The notes beneath the pieces are model-generated. The model was not told where the DNA came from. It made no database searches and saw nothing but the letters and a program-made list of their open reading frames with translations. A stretch of 64,000 nucleotides of DNA, from positions 253,982 through 317,981 of the forward strand of contig NW_020170386.1 of the NCBI RefSeq assembly GCF_000524195.1. The letters are read 5' to 3'. Below are positions 12,224-25,100 of this stretch, piece after piece. Numbering within the stretch: the first letter of the stretch is position 1; every line of letters starts with the position of its first letter. The translations under genes and the position numbers were made by a program. The stretch is from Echinococcus granulosus (taxonomy: Eukaryota; Platyhelminthes; Cestoda; Cyclophyllidea; Taeniidae).

Positions 12224-13379
12224 CTACAAAAAGCCAAAGCAGCTTTGACGTCGCTCTGGCAAGCTTAATCACTGACTAACTGGCATTAGTCATCTCGGCT
12301 GACTGTGGGAAGGTAGAAAGCACAACTCTTAGATCCCAGCCACCACGGTCGCCGGCATCAATACTGTGTTTTCGAGAACAGACTACTGGTTTCATTGCAG
12401 TTAGAAGATGCGAATGACTATTTAGAGGTGACGTCGATGGATTTGCTCATCTTCCTAACGTTCAGTCTATTTAACATTAGATCATGCAAATGTGCATAAT
12501 ATTTTTTTAAAGAACCTAGTCTAAGTGTCCTTGTTTTAAAAGGAAAAAATACTTTCAACCAATAAAGATCGTATTTTGCTTTTAAATAACCTGCAAAAAT
12601 GATCTTACCTCCTCGGTGGGGAAATAGCCACCACATGACATGTTTGGTCCAAATACACACAAAGTAGTCTGTTTTTTGTAGCATTCAAAACGAGTAAATC
12701 AATTGTCCTCCACGTGGTCTGAGTGTAACGGCGTTTCATCCTTACCTGGTTGTAATGCCACATTAGTCAAGTGAGGTGGAATGCTCCAAGCAATGGTGGT
12801 CTGGTGAAGGCGTATCATCACAACTCCAAAAAACGCGCAAAAATCGGAGTCACCACCAACAGCACTGAGTTGCAGTGTCAGGGTTTAATTACTGTGCACG
12901 ATTTCTTTTTCAGTACATGCATAAATACACCTGAAAAACGGTGCCTTAGCGGTAAGATGTACCGATCATGATTTACGGTCCCATTTACATGAAAAATTGT
13001 AAGCACTATGTTAAGTTGATTATGTCATCCAGATGGTACTCAGCTTGTCAAAATGAGGACATTAGAGTGTCCTTCCGAGCAAACGGGGCCAAACACACTT
13101 ATCGCATTAATGATTGGAGCTAATGCTCTACGAATTTTTCTTAGCTATGTGCAGGATTCTTTTTTGCAAAAGATTTGCTTTTATTGATGAGTAGAGTTTT
13201 TAAGGTACCTCTGGAACTCCAGGACTCGGATCTATCATCTGGCCTACGAGTATCGCGGAGGCAGGTGATTTGCCGAGATGAGAAGACCCCTTGAAATGAC
13301 GCAGGTCTACTCGCCTAGCAAAATGCCCATTTGGCCAAGTGTGCGCGCCAAGTAGTGCAATGAACAGCGTGGCGGTTGT

Positions 13380-13510
13380 ACGAATATTTACGCAGCCTGT
13401 GTGTTACTGCGCGCGGCGTGTCCTCCTGCGCTGTTGGTGCATTCGCGCATATCAGCCGCAGGCGGATGCGCACGCGAGCACGCGCACTGCAGTCGTTTAG
13501 CCGAGACCGT
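13380..13510. promoter_or_regulatory. CpG-dense patch, possible promoter
   Basis: Within AT-rich surroundings this stretch is crowded with CG dinucleotides (gcgcgcggcgtg, gcgcacgcgagcacgcgcac). It lies about 1.2 kb upstream of the fimbrin-like exon on the minus strand. A promoter or first exon is one explanation; an unrecognised repeat is another. Confidence 0.25.
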
Positions 13511-14146
13511 TGAAAGGCCACCAATGCAGTGAATCCACGAGAGAACTACGCATAACGCAACATTCCAACATGCATGTTACACATCGATCTGCATATTAGG
13601 TATGTAGCCTTCAAAAACGCACCAAACGCTCCACCTAGCTGGATCAGCTTTATTTACATAGGAAAATTCATAAAATGCCTTTAAAATAGGTTTTTTTTGA
13701 GGATCTAATTTTACAAAACAAAGTCAATTGAGACTAATAGACATAATACCGGTCCTATCCGTTTTCGGAAATATCAAATTATTTTTTTTCTGGAAAAGCA
13801 GCACCGCTTTTGACTCGTAAAAAATTTTAGTAAAATCTCTAATAAGTAAAATCTGCAAGATGATCGATTTCTGTATTTCTTGAAGTTCCTGTATGGAAAC
13901 GACCGCTCAAAGTCGGAGAGGTGGACTCATCTGCAAAATTTAGCCCAGCTGATAGCTTAATTGCTTAGTTTTAAGTGATCAAGAAATGTCGGTGGAAATA
14001 CTATCGGTTTCTGGTGGTCACAAGTCAATGACGTGTAGGGTTGACATTGGGCTTCAGAAAACGTTGTACAAATCCCAGGTTTAATCAGCACCCGAGGTAA
14101 AATGCCCTCGCTAAATCCTGTCCTAGTTGGTGTATCATCAACTCAT

Positions 14147-14180
14147 CCGGCGGGTTGACCTCACGGCTCCGACCCGCCGG
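14147..14180. repeat. GC-rich perfect 9-bp hairpin
   Basis: Arms CCGGCGGGT (14147-14155) and ACCCGCCGG (14172-14180) are perfect inverted repeats around a 16-base loop. The base composition is far more GC-rich than the flanks. It may be part of an old transposable element. Confidence 0.5.
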
Positions 14181-16168
14181 TGTCTGAGCCCTCCGATTTG
14201 AATTGCAGACCGTGAAAAAAAAACTGCAACTAAGTCAAAAAAACAGGTAAGCCACACGAGCAAAGTACAACAAAATCAGGCCATGCTGTGTGGGTTCAAC
14301 TTATTGTTTATTTTGAAAACGCCTGATCTGAACTACCAATCCAATTGGCTATTCTAATCTCGAGCGGAACATTTGCGGAGGGCAAATCAATGTCGGCCCG
14401 TGGCCAAATGCATGCAACCGCGCAGTGCATGCGCTTTCTGAGCGTGCATGATGTTTCTGCAACGTGTTGTTTATGCAGGACAGCGACATGCAGTGATTGC
14501 GTGATGCGGCACCAAGACCGATCAAGGCTACACATTCCAATGAATGGTTCATTTTAGCGGAAGTACCACCATCAGTATTAATCACACGAAGTTATGTTAG
14601 AATCTACAAACAGACCAATATCGGTCAGACAGTGATACACTTTCACTTCTATTAAACTTGCAATATGAAACTCCTCATGGATGTATACAAGTGTAGGCCT
14701 CAAGCATATTTTCACGGCTTTTAAAATCACCTATAAATCTCACCTGCTACTTCCAGATTCCATGAACTTCAGAATCTGGCTACTTTACTTCCCACCTGAT
14801 TTAGATATACCAAATGGGTTTTCATCCACCGAATACGTCAGGCATGACTAGGCTTCACATGATGCAACGAAAAGCCAACTTCAGATTCTCACGAAACGCA
14901 CTGAAACAAACCTAGTGCTTACACGATTGTTTTTGTGAGGCATTTAACTCGATAAATGCACAGTACAGGAGCGCGGACGGCTAGATGGGAGTGACCACGA
15001 CAACGAGTCTCAAGCGGTAATCCTATGCCAGTGCCTCCACATTAACGTACAAAGCGAGGGCAGACCAGGACGAGGAACACGGGGCAAAAACGTGGCCCCC
15101 TCAATCACATGACTAAGCACGTTTGCTTGCTGGATTAGTGATAACCACGATAAAAATCGAACCCACGAGCCAATCCACTATCCTTCCACTTAACTCAAAA
15201 TATTTTCACCCCTCCACTGAAAACACGTGACCAGCCAACTTCAATACAAGTGCTGGAATGGACATACTTAGTTTGATAAGAGTTGCGCAAACAAGATCTT
15301 ACAAAGCATTCAAACATAAATACCTACGAACAAACCCAAAACACCACTGGGAAAAGCCCAACGCCCCTACGCTAAGATATTGCCAAGGCAAGAAGACACG
15401 GCTGAAAAACAAATTAAATCTCAAGGTAGGGCGAACTCAGTACACCTAGACTAACCATATTGATGGCTAAACAGTAGTTTTCCCTACCCTACAACAGTAG
15501 GAAAACTAGACCGATTTATGCAGGAAGTTTCATTATCGCAATAGGCTGGGGTGGAATAAATCTGCGCGAGTTCAAATAGCAGGGGGAGGGTGGAAGGACA
15601 TTGTTCGCAAGATGGGAGAAAAGGACACAGTAAAGAAAATTGTGGAGATGCACATTTTCGACTCATTGAGTGGAATTAGAACAAAGGCGGATCTATTCGT
15701 TTGCGTAACAGAGCAGGTGGTACGAAAAACCCGCGAACGCTCATTAGTGCTCGGGTGTGCGGGAATGAAGAGAGGCAACAATAAGGAGTGGGCCGGTATT
15801 CCTGGAGAAAAGAAAGGATATATTTCGAAAATCGACTAACAAATACATTTACACAGATGGGCAGAGGCGATGGTGACCGTTTGAGAGCAGCTGATCCGTT
15901 GGGCAAATTAAAGCTCAATGTATAAACTATATATTTATCATGAGAAGGCAGCCTGTAGAAAATTTCGCTCCTAATTAGAAAGTGAGAAAATGAACCCAAA
16001 ACAAAAAGCCCAACAGACAGCAGGAGATGGATGAAAAGCGTAAAGGAAAAAGTTGTGCAAAAAGACAACGACTCCCAGAAAGAGCAAGTGTAAATGTGTG
16101 CGGGTAAAACAACGCAAAAAGGTGATTTTGGACGTTAAAGCGGATGAATTGTCGTCATTCTTTCATCG

Positions 16169-19100
16169 TCACTTTTTCCGCATGAGTGTGAGGAACTTCT
16201 TCTTGGGCTTCGAGGGTCCAGAAGCCTGCGCATCACTAGTACTGGGTTCAGAAAGGTGGAGTACTGTGGAGGGGAGAGTTGCTGAGCGTCCCGCAGGAGC
16301 TACCAATCCACCCTCTACATCCTCCTCCTCTGTGGGAGGCATCACGGTGACGGGAGCTGGAAGCGAAGCCGCGATTGAGTTGATGGCTTCAACCCAATTG
16401 TGCATATCATCCTCCGAGGGGCATTGGAACAAAGACTCGCCGCCATTGAACAACTTTAGACGAAATACACACGGACGCTTTTCGTAGTTGGTTGCAGGAG
16501 CAGCCACGGCACCAGCAAGACTAACTGGACCCTCTTTGTGATAGAGGTGTCCCGGCTTATCATGAGCAGACCGGGCGTCTTTGTAGGCGGAGAGGGTGCC
16601 CAAAGTGGCGTTGAGCACAAAATAAAGCTCGTGCCAAGAGCGTCCGGATGCTCGTTTGGCAGCGGTCTCCCATTCATGCTTTCGGTGGAGAACAGCTTCG
16701 AGATTGTGAGGAGCAGGACGACCAGAATCAACGGACTCACGAAGAGAGCGACCCGTCGGTGTTTCAACACCACGACGGAGCGGAGTGCCATGGAAAGAAC
16801 CGAGAGCAGCAGCCGTCTGAGAGGTAGAAGGGAGAGGCTGGAATTCTCGACTAGCGTCGGCTATCTTTTGATCAATCGCTTTCTTGCGTGCGGCCTCACT
16901 TTCAGGTGTTCGCTCCTTAGCTTTCAATTCAAGCTACAAAAAAGAAAGTTTCGCATAATCACCGGTTTGGTTTGTCGCAGATGCCGGATGAAATCTTAAA
17001 ATTAGGTTTTGTTGGACAGTGGAGTTGCAAATGTTAGTGAAATAAAATCGACGTACCGAATTACCCTTTTGTTACTGTTCCATTTGCGCACAGGACATTC
17101 ATTTACATAATCGAACATAAATCAAACGCACATAGATGGTTGCCTGACATAAGAAGAGCATTTGTGAAGTATAAACTTGTATACACAATGAGCACATAGG
17201 AGGGTAGTCTTCAAACACGAACATAGAGCCTTAAATCAGTGAAACCAGAAAATCAGGTCAATAGGGTTTCCATGGAGTAAGTCAAATCATAGAAAACAAC
17301 TGACCAAAATTAACTTCAAAAGAAAGTGTGTTTGTTTACCATAGTCTCCTTCTGGAGGGCGATAAACCGTTCTTCCTGAGTAGCCACGGCCTTTTCAAAG
17401 GCTAGGTGTTTTTTGAGTAAGGCAAGGGTCTCATCCAGGGAGTCACCAAGATCGGGACTCTTGACAAATGACTCCTGAGCGACAAGCCAGGCTTCCGCAA
17501 TCGCAGCATCGCGAGCGAAATGATAGACCTCCAACATCAGTTGGAGATTCTCGTTCCTATCGTTCCATTGCTCCAACAGGAGGACACGCTCAGTAACCAG
17601 CTAAGAACAGCCACCAAAAACATTAAAAATGTTATTACAAACCGAACATCATAAATACGTGAACTGCATTCTAATTTTCTTTGATAATACTTTTATAGAA
17701 TCAGACATTTACGTAGCCGATTCTACAGTTTACCAGCAGTTAGATGCGAGTTGACAACGAGAAGTGCTCAGTCAAGAAATTTGCAATATGTGGACGTCGA
17801 TTCTATAGACAGAAGCATGACGCTGTGACGATTACCAAGAGCCCATTCATGCACATTAATGAATTGAGATAAGGTTGGACTGATCTCATTGAAGCAATTT
17901 AAACCAAAACGATAAAAAACAGCAAAATCCATGCGATTAAGACAAGATATAGCGTTAAAATATTATTGGTCAGAGATGTCACATGACGCCTTTGGATAAT
18001 AGGACGTTATTGATAGAGCGTTATACATTTCAATTGTGATCACCGTTCACATTGTTAGTCTGCTAGGTTAGTTGGCAATTTTATCGTGACCTTCTACGCG
18101 CTTCACTGAGACGAGTCATTTTCAGAAAAAGTTGTTGGCTAAATTCATCAGGATTTACAAACAACCGATGCGTCAGCGATATCAGATAACGGTAAAAACC
18201 TAGGTTATATTGCAATAACCAAGGGCCGCGAATCCCTACTAACTTTCGAAAATGCTGACACCAATCTCAGTCACCCTTCCTACGTTTCAATCTGCTTTTC
18301 TACATTCCATGAGAATCTGGCATGGAAATCACACAACTGCGTAACATTGAGCCGCAAGTGCAAGCTGTTTTTGATCAGGAGACTTGTAAATCGCCTCCAG
18401 GCCAAAAGACGAATTACACAGTGCGATGCAACCTGAATAGCCGATAAAAAATAAAGGCCGAAATGTAATGGAGCATACAGACTCGTTAGTAAAACATGTA
18501 AATGAAGTGCCATCCAAAACCACCTGAATGCATTTGTCTCGAATTTCTTCCTCCCTTGGGTGGCGTCGATTGAGGAGAGTTCGTCCCAGGCTCAAGCAGA
18601 TGCTGAAGTTCTCCTCACGAGCATCAATCTCGGCCTTTAGACTCTTGTGATTGTTCATCAACAACTCAACACCCGATACATCCCTACAAGGAAACAGAGC
18701 CAAGCGTCAACATCTCCGTGGATGGAACTAACAGGAATGAATCAATTAGGAAATTTTTGAATAGTAATGATAACGACGGCCGAAATAACACAACACGATT
18801 TATAAGTGGACTTGCATTAGATGGAAAACTACAAGATACGGACAGTGAAAGTCATTGAGTGTAAAGATACAATTCAGGAACGTAAAATATCCTCAGAATC
18901 AGTGCGCTTTGCAATAAATCGCAAAACCGGCTAGTAATATTGTATACTACTTGAAAAAACATCGTGCCCAGTTGTAAAGAAGCAATAAATGCAGGTAAAC
19001 ACCTTGGTTTTTCTTTGATGGTCATCTCGGTGCGCATGGTATCCATCCAGAGTTGGAGCTCACGAACCATTGCTAAGAATCTGTGAACATCGCCGGCATC

Positions 19101-22100
19101 GAGCAGGTGAATCTTTCTCTGCTCAGCGGCATATTGGAGTTGCCTCCAGGCCTGGACGACTTCATCACGGCGATCACATATGATGCTCTCTTTCTCGCTA
19201 GCGTAGCTGGGCAGCAGGTTGTTGGCAAAGTCAATAACCTCCTCTACCTGTTGGCCGAGGCGGGAGAGCTCCGCCTCGAAAGCTGCGTGCTTGCGCTGCA
19301 GCACTGCGACCGCCTTGGCGTCACGACCGACGTCCTCCGGAATGGCACCTGCTTTCTCCGCAATCCTGAGCATGGAATTATCACCAATTAAACATCCATG
19401 AGTGCACAGCGGATAACATCCGTATAACTATTTTTAGACGCCGTAGAAGGACCGTGTTTGATGTGTGCTTACACATTCGAGGTGGCTAAATAAATTGAAG
19501 GAAATTGCTCAAATCAACCTCACCTGTCAAGAACATCCTGACAATCACAGAGGAATTTGTGCAGATCCCAAGCAGCCTTGAGTAATTGAATGCTGGTCTC
19601 TATTAGTTCGAGAAGGTCGGCCCAGGCCTCATTGACACGATCTTTCCAGCTGGCAATTTCAGCCGCTTCTCCATGACCTTGAGCAATGAGAGCATCACAG
19701 AGCTCGTTGGCGGCAGCAACTCGGTGCTTGCCTAATTCGTTTGTTTCCTTCGAGAAATCCGCAAAACGCTCTCTTAGCAGACAACAATGCTCGTAGTCGG
19801 CACCCATCTCGTGGCTACTAGCGATGACTGTACGCTCGTCAATCCAGGCCTAAAGGCAGGGCATTTTACATTAAATAATAACTTCTGAACGCTATAAAAA
19901 GTGTTTACTACTGAAGATGAAACCTGCCTCTAAATCAAGGATCTCACGGAGAAGGCTGTAAAGCTTCAAAATCTCCTCTAGTCTTAGCCGGCGTTCCAAA
20001 CAAAGGTCATGCAATCCGGCGTACATCTTGTCTACTCTTGATTGTTTGGCGGCAACCACTTCACTTTCAGGATGGTCAGACTCAACCATGGCACGACTGC
20101 GGTCGCCCAGAGAGCGGATTTCGCTGGCGTAGTTCTCAATGGTTTTTTGCAGCAGCTCATGCTTCTTCATGGCATTAGTAGCGCCTTGCTCGTCTTTGGC
20201 CTTCTCGTCACCCATAAGGTAGAGCTCCTGTTCACCCATCCAGGCCTCCGCCTCACTGGCATCGAAGAGGTATTGCTGGGCAATCTCATTCTGCGCCAAA
20301 GCAGCCTGGCGATCGGCCAAGGCCTGACGCAGTGTTGCCCACAAAGCACGTACCTCGTCGATGCCCTCACGGAACTTTTCACTATGCGGGTGGCCTTCGG
20401 CAATCATTTTCTCCCCTTGCTATTTAAGGGAAACAAAGTGACGCATCGGACTGAATTAAAGTCGAAAACTATAAAGGTTCGTAACCAATCGCCCACCCAA
20501 TAATTCAGTATTAAGAAAATCAATATAAGATTAAAAAAACCTCACCTGACAAACAGCATCAACGCGCGGCTCATGATTGTCGACTTCATTGGTTAGCATC
20601 TTGTGACGTCGTTGCAACTGCTGGTTAATAAGGAGGCTTGACGCCATTCGACCGTGATCCTCGATAAGAGCAAGTTTATCGCGGATCCAATCCTTCTCGT
20701 CCTCCAAATCGCGGAAGAACTGGCGTACCCGCTTCTGTTTGAGAAGGCGATCGCGCCTCTTAGCCATCGGGGCCTCAAGCTGCATGAGTCGGATCCGCAC
20801 CTCCTGGTGAACCTGCTCAAACTCATCCTTCCTGTCGGGATATTGCTCCTTCAACTTTTCGGCATGATTCTATAAACAGAAAGGAGTGTTGCATTCAGAC
20901 ATGTGAGCGGCAGAGGTAGTTCTAAGTTACTCACAGCCATATCTTCGAGCATCTTGCGCTTGGCCATAAGCTCTTGCTCCTTCTTCTCCTGATCTTTGAT
21001 TTGTTCATTTAGTTCGACCAGCCCAACTTCTTCGGTCACCTCCTCCGTGGTGGTAACAATCTGCGATGAAACTTCGGTAATCCAAGTAAGCATTGACTTG
21101 GCTGTTTCGTCGAACAGAGCCTCGCGATTGGAATCGGCCAACTTAGCGCTCTGCTCCTGAGCTTGATTGTTGAGGTCGACCCACTGGCGACGCAGGACTT
21201 CCATGCGTGGCTCGATCTCCGCTTGCAGTTGTGGTTGCTCAGCCATCAGCTGCTCACCGTCGGCAATGACCTTCTCAATCTTGTCCTTGTTGGCGTCCAA
21301 CTCACTCTCAAAAGTCTTGAATTTTCCATAGATGGCAGCAATACCAACACCACTACAGGGTGGAGGAGCTTGCTGAGCCAGAATCGCCTTTTCTGATATC
21401 CATTCCTCAACCTATAAAGTGTATTCATAAGTATATAGCGATAGGCTTCATTTGTGCATCAGGGACTAAAAAAATGTTAAAGCTCTAATTTGTTAAAAGC
21501 ACAACGTTTAAGCTGAGTTGGACGTAAACTATTCCTATTATGTTATGTATCTAAAAGAGATGTAGGTTAGATGGGATTAAATAGTGCATGTGCAGAATAC
21601 CTCATGCTGACTACTGAGTGCTCATAAATCGTGTCTATAGGGTTTTTACAAAAAACCAAAATAACAACAGAAAACATCCGGATTGTACGTCATTACGAGC
21701 GCTAGTTCTTATTCAACGTAACATTAGTCCCCATGGCTTCAACTTCTACAAGNNNNNNNNNNNNNNNNNNNNNNNNNNNNNNNNNNNNNNNNNNNNNNNN
21801 NNNNNNNNNNNNNNNNNNNNNNNNNNNNNNNNNNNNNNNNNNNNNNNNNNNNGTTGGCAAATATTTACCTTCCACGACTCCCTCCTCCCATCACCATCAC
21901 TCATGGCAAAAACTATTGCAACTCCACGATACAATAATCGCCTATTAATGAGTCAGTGGCAACATAGGTATAGGGGTCTTCTTGAAAATGAGGCATCATC
22001 AGAAGCAAACAAGCCTACGCTACTTCTGGGCAGCATCTTCTGCTGCTCCATCTCCTCCAAATGCTATACGATGAGCTTACTAGGAGGCTAGCTCCTGTAG

Positions 22101-25100
22101 CTTTAGAACCAAGTCAAGTTTGGTTAGCAAAGCAGATGAATTCCCATCACGCGCATCAGCCCCAACCGTCCATTTACGCATTAGGACTCAAAATAGGAGG
22201 GAAATAGTGCCCGCAAACTGACGCATATCTATCCCCTGGAATGCAAGCATACAAACAATCACAATCATTGCGCCAGACTCAACCAAACACCAAAGTTGCC
22301 ACAAAGTTTATTACCCAATACTAGTAACAAGCGTAGGTTGTTTCGACAACCACTTTCACAAGTGAATGTGCACTCATTTGAGAACTACAAGGATATTCAG
22401 TAGATTCAATTTGTGCCCTTTTACACTACCGCAAGTCAGTGCGTAGGTTGAACCGTGGCCAACTCAGGTTATGCGAACACGTAGGTTCCAATCAAACACA
22501 CAAAATATTTCAGAAACTACAACCACCAAAAGCCGTTTTTTGATGCTGCATTAATTTGGAAACCGGAGAAAGTGGCTTAGTGGGGGAAATGTACTGGCAG
22601 TCCACAGCTTTGAAGTATAAACTTAGTAATGCTAGCAGTCATTTTAGTATATGTTTATCCAACCTACACTGCCAAGCAGATTGTTAGCTCGTGGCAAATT
22701 AGGTTATCACATTCTTAAACATTACCTGTTCATTCATCTGAAATGAGGAAGGTGGTAGATGAAACACGCAAACAGTCCTAAATACATGATAGCAAGCAAG
22801 CTTACATCATCAACGTCTTGAACAAATCCTTGCAACCTAGACTGTTGAGCCAGCTTGGCTTCACGTTCAATAGCCTTCTCTTTGACGGCTTGACGCCTAA
22901 AATGTGAAAGTGATGTAGTAATGGAGTCAAACGGGATGTTAGGTAAAGAAAAGTACGCACTTCTGTTCCAGTTGATCGCACTTGGCCACAATCTTCTCGA
23001 CAGGGAACACGCCACGATTAGCTAGGTCGCGACCAACGGCAATGACTTGAGAAATCTTTTCATCGTTGGCGGGCATTGCGGCCTGGAAAGTGTTGAGGTT
23101 ACGTAAGGCCTCTTCTACAGACTCCGGAGTAGGCTACAAGAGACCACCGTAACAAAATAAGCGTAACTGAATAAGCCAATTGCAAGAAGCAGTGCCTAAT
23201 CATATCAGAGGACATGCAAAATATGATAAATAAAGGATTGGCATTTAATCATTATATAGGTATATCAATAGGAAAATGAGGTGGAAACTCACCGCAACAT
23301 CCTTGGTAATGAGAGCCTCCTGCTTATTGATGAGTTTATCCATAAGAGTGGCGTCTCTGAAGAATGACTGCAGAGTAAACACAAATAAAGTCGCTATAGT
23401 CCAGAAGACAGAAAAAAACGTACACTGAACGTAGCAGTTGTAATCGCTACAGACAGCACAGTAAAATGACAACAGCTTTTAGACCACATAAGACGCACCA
23501 AAGGTCTTAAGAAGCAGAACTATTACTTAACCTATGCAGTGGAGCCCCCCCCCCCCTCCCCAAAAAAAGCAACGAGACTAACCTGCGCTTCCACATCCCG
23601 TTTGAGAACTTTATCACGATCCTCGTACATCTTGTGCAGGGCAATCCAGTTATCTTCGATACCGTCCAAACGTTCGGAAAGGAAGAGATACTGAGGATCT
23701 GTTTGATTTTCTACAACTTTTCGTCCTATCGCCATAAGTCGCATGAAGTCGTCTTCATAACCATCAATTTCCGGTTTGAACTGCTCGTGATCTTGCAGAA
23801 GTTTTTCCGCCTCCTCAAAAGCAACCAATCATGAAATTTAAGCAGAAGCCAGTATCAAATGCTACTGAGCTACAGAAGTCAGCCTTTGGCAACAACAAGA
23901 CAAATCGTAAAGATATGTGTTTGTAACAAACAAGAAATCAGTGATTGGTTTTTTAGAAAAATATTCACATTGTAAAAGAAAGCCCTAAAGGCAAGACTTT
24001 GTCGTACAGGATATTCCACTTTAAGAAATTTAACTGCAGATTGTAACTTACTGGAAGGGTGTTAGGCACATCCTCAGATGCAACAGTAACTTGGGCCTTA
24101 CGAAGCCATACTTGGAAATGGTCAAGATCCTGCAAAAAGCGTTGGAGCTCACTGGAGTCATTCAGACGGTCATCACGTTCCTTCAACATTTCCTTCAGTT
24201 CGTTCCACAAGTCATGAATCTTCTTCCTTTCAGCTCGAATGACCTAAAGCTTAATATACAACTCATAGCATCTTACTTCCGACGCTTCTGGTTTGGCTGC
24301 ATCCAACACATCGGCTTGCTCATCCAGATGATCTATTTTAGCTTGTATAGCCTGGAGGTCACGCTGAAGACCACTTAGACGACGCTGAAGCTGCATGATG
24401 CCTTCCAAATCATTACCTAATTCATCTGTGGACTCAATCAAGTGTTCTTTCTCCTTTATCCAGTTCGCTGTCTCCTGACACTCAATCAGGAACTGATTGT
24501 ACTGATAGGCTGTCTCTAGCTGACCCTTCTGCTTCTCAACAAGATCGGCCAAATCATTCCACGTAGTGTTGAGCGTATCCTGACGAATGATGATTTGTTG
24601 TGCATCAGGATGGTCGGTTCCAATAAGGTTCTCAGAGAGTTTATTGACGGAACCAACTTTTTCCGCATTTTTCGTCATCTCCTTCTCAAAGCACTCAAAT
24701 CTATGGCGGATAACACCAAGCTCTTCAATCTCATCCGAGGGGCAAAGAGTCGTAAGAAGTTTTCTCTTCTCCGTGATCCAAGTACGAACGGTATCGGAAA
24801 CATCGAACAACTTGTACATAGACAGTGCATCCAGAAGGCGTTGTTGCCTTTGTTTGGCCATCTCAATAGCTATGGCGTAGTTTTCGTCCACAGCATTGAG
24901 GTGAGAGCTGGTAATGGCGGAGTCACAATCTGGATACTCAGAAACCTCTGCAGAGGTATCGTGTAGGTTTTTAATGGTTTCACGATACTTTTCGAGGTTA
25001 TCCATAAGTTCTTGGTTTATCTTTATTAACGACTCTGTGGTGGACATTTTTAAACCGACATCCTCGTTACTAGCAATGCGTTGCTGATCAAGGAGCCAAG

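Larger units (their letters stand above)
12224..16168. other. Intergenic or 5' region between fimbrin-like gene and spectrin
   Basis: No firm gene. 5' exons of the fimbrin-like gene should lie here if it has any. A minus-strand stretch ending at a good donor near 12611 (ACC GAG GAG then gtaaga) contains CGGYFPTEE, which could be a fragment of an EF-hand, but no clean acceptor or frame connects it. Two CpG-dense patches (about 13380-13510 and 14380-14520) and a GC-rich hairpin (14147-14180) stand out. Confidence 0.4.

Noticed and set aside
22738..22749. A 12-nt micro-exon (ATGAATGAACAG) with good acceptor and donor in the spectrin gene
   Set aside because: Adding MNEQ would lengthen helix A of the repeat. 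Joining the exon at 22806 directly to 21411 gives QDVDDVEEWISEK, the normal spectrin spacing.
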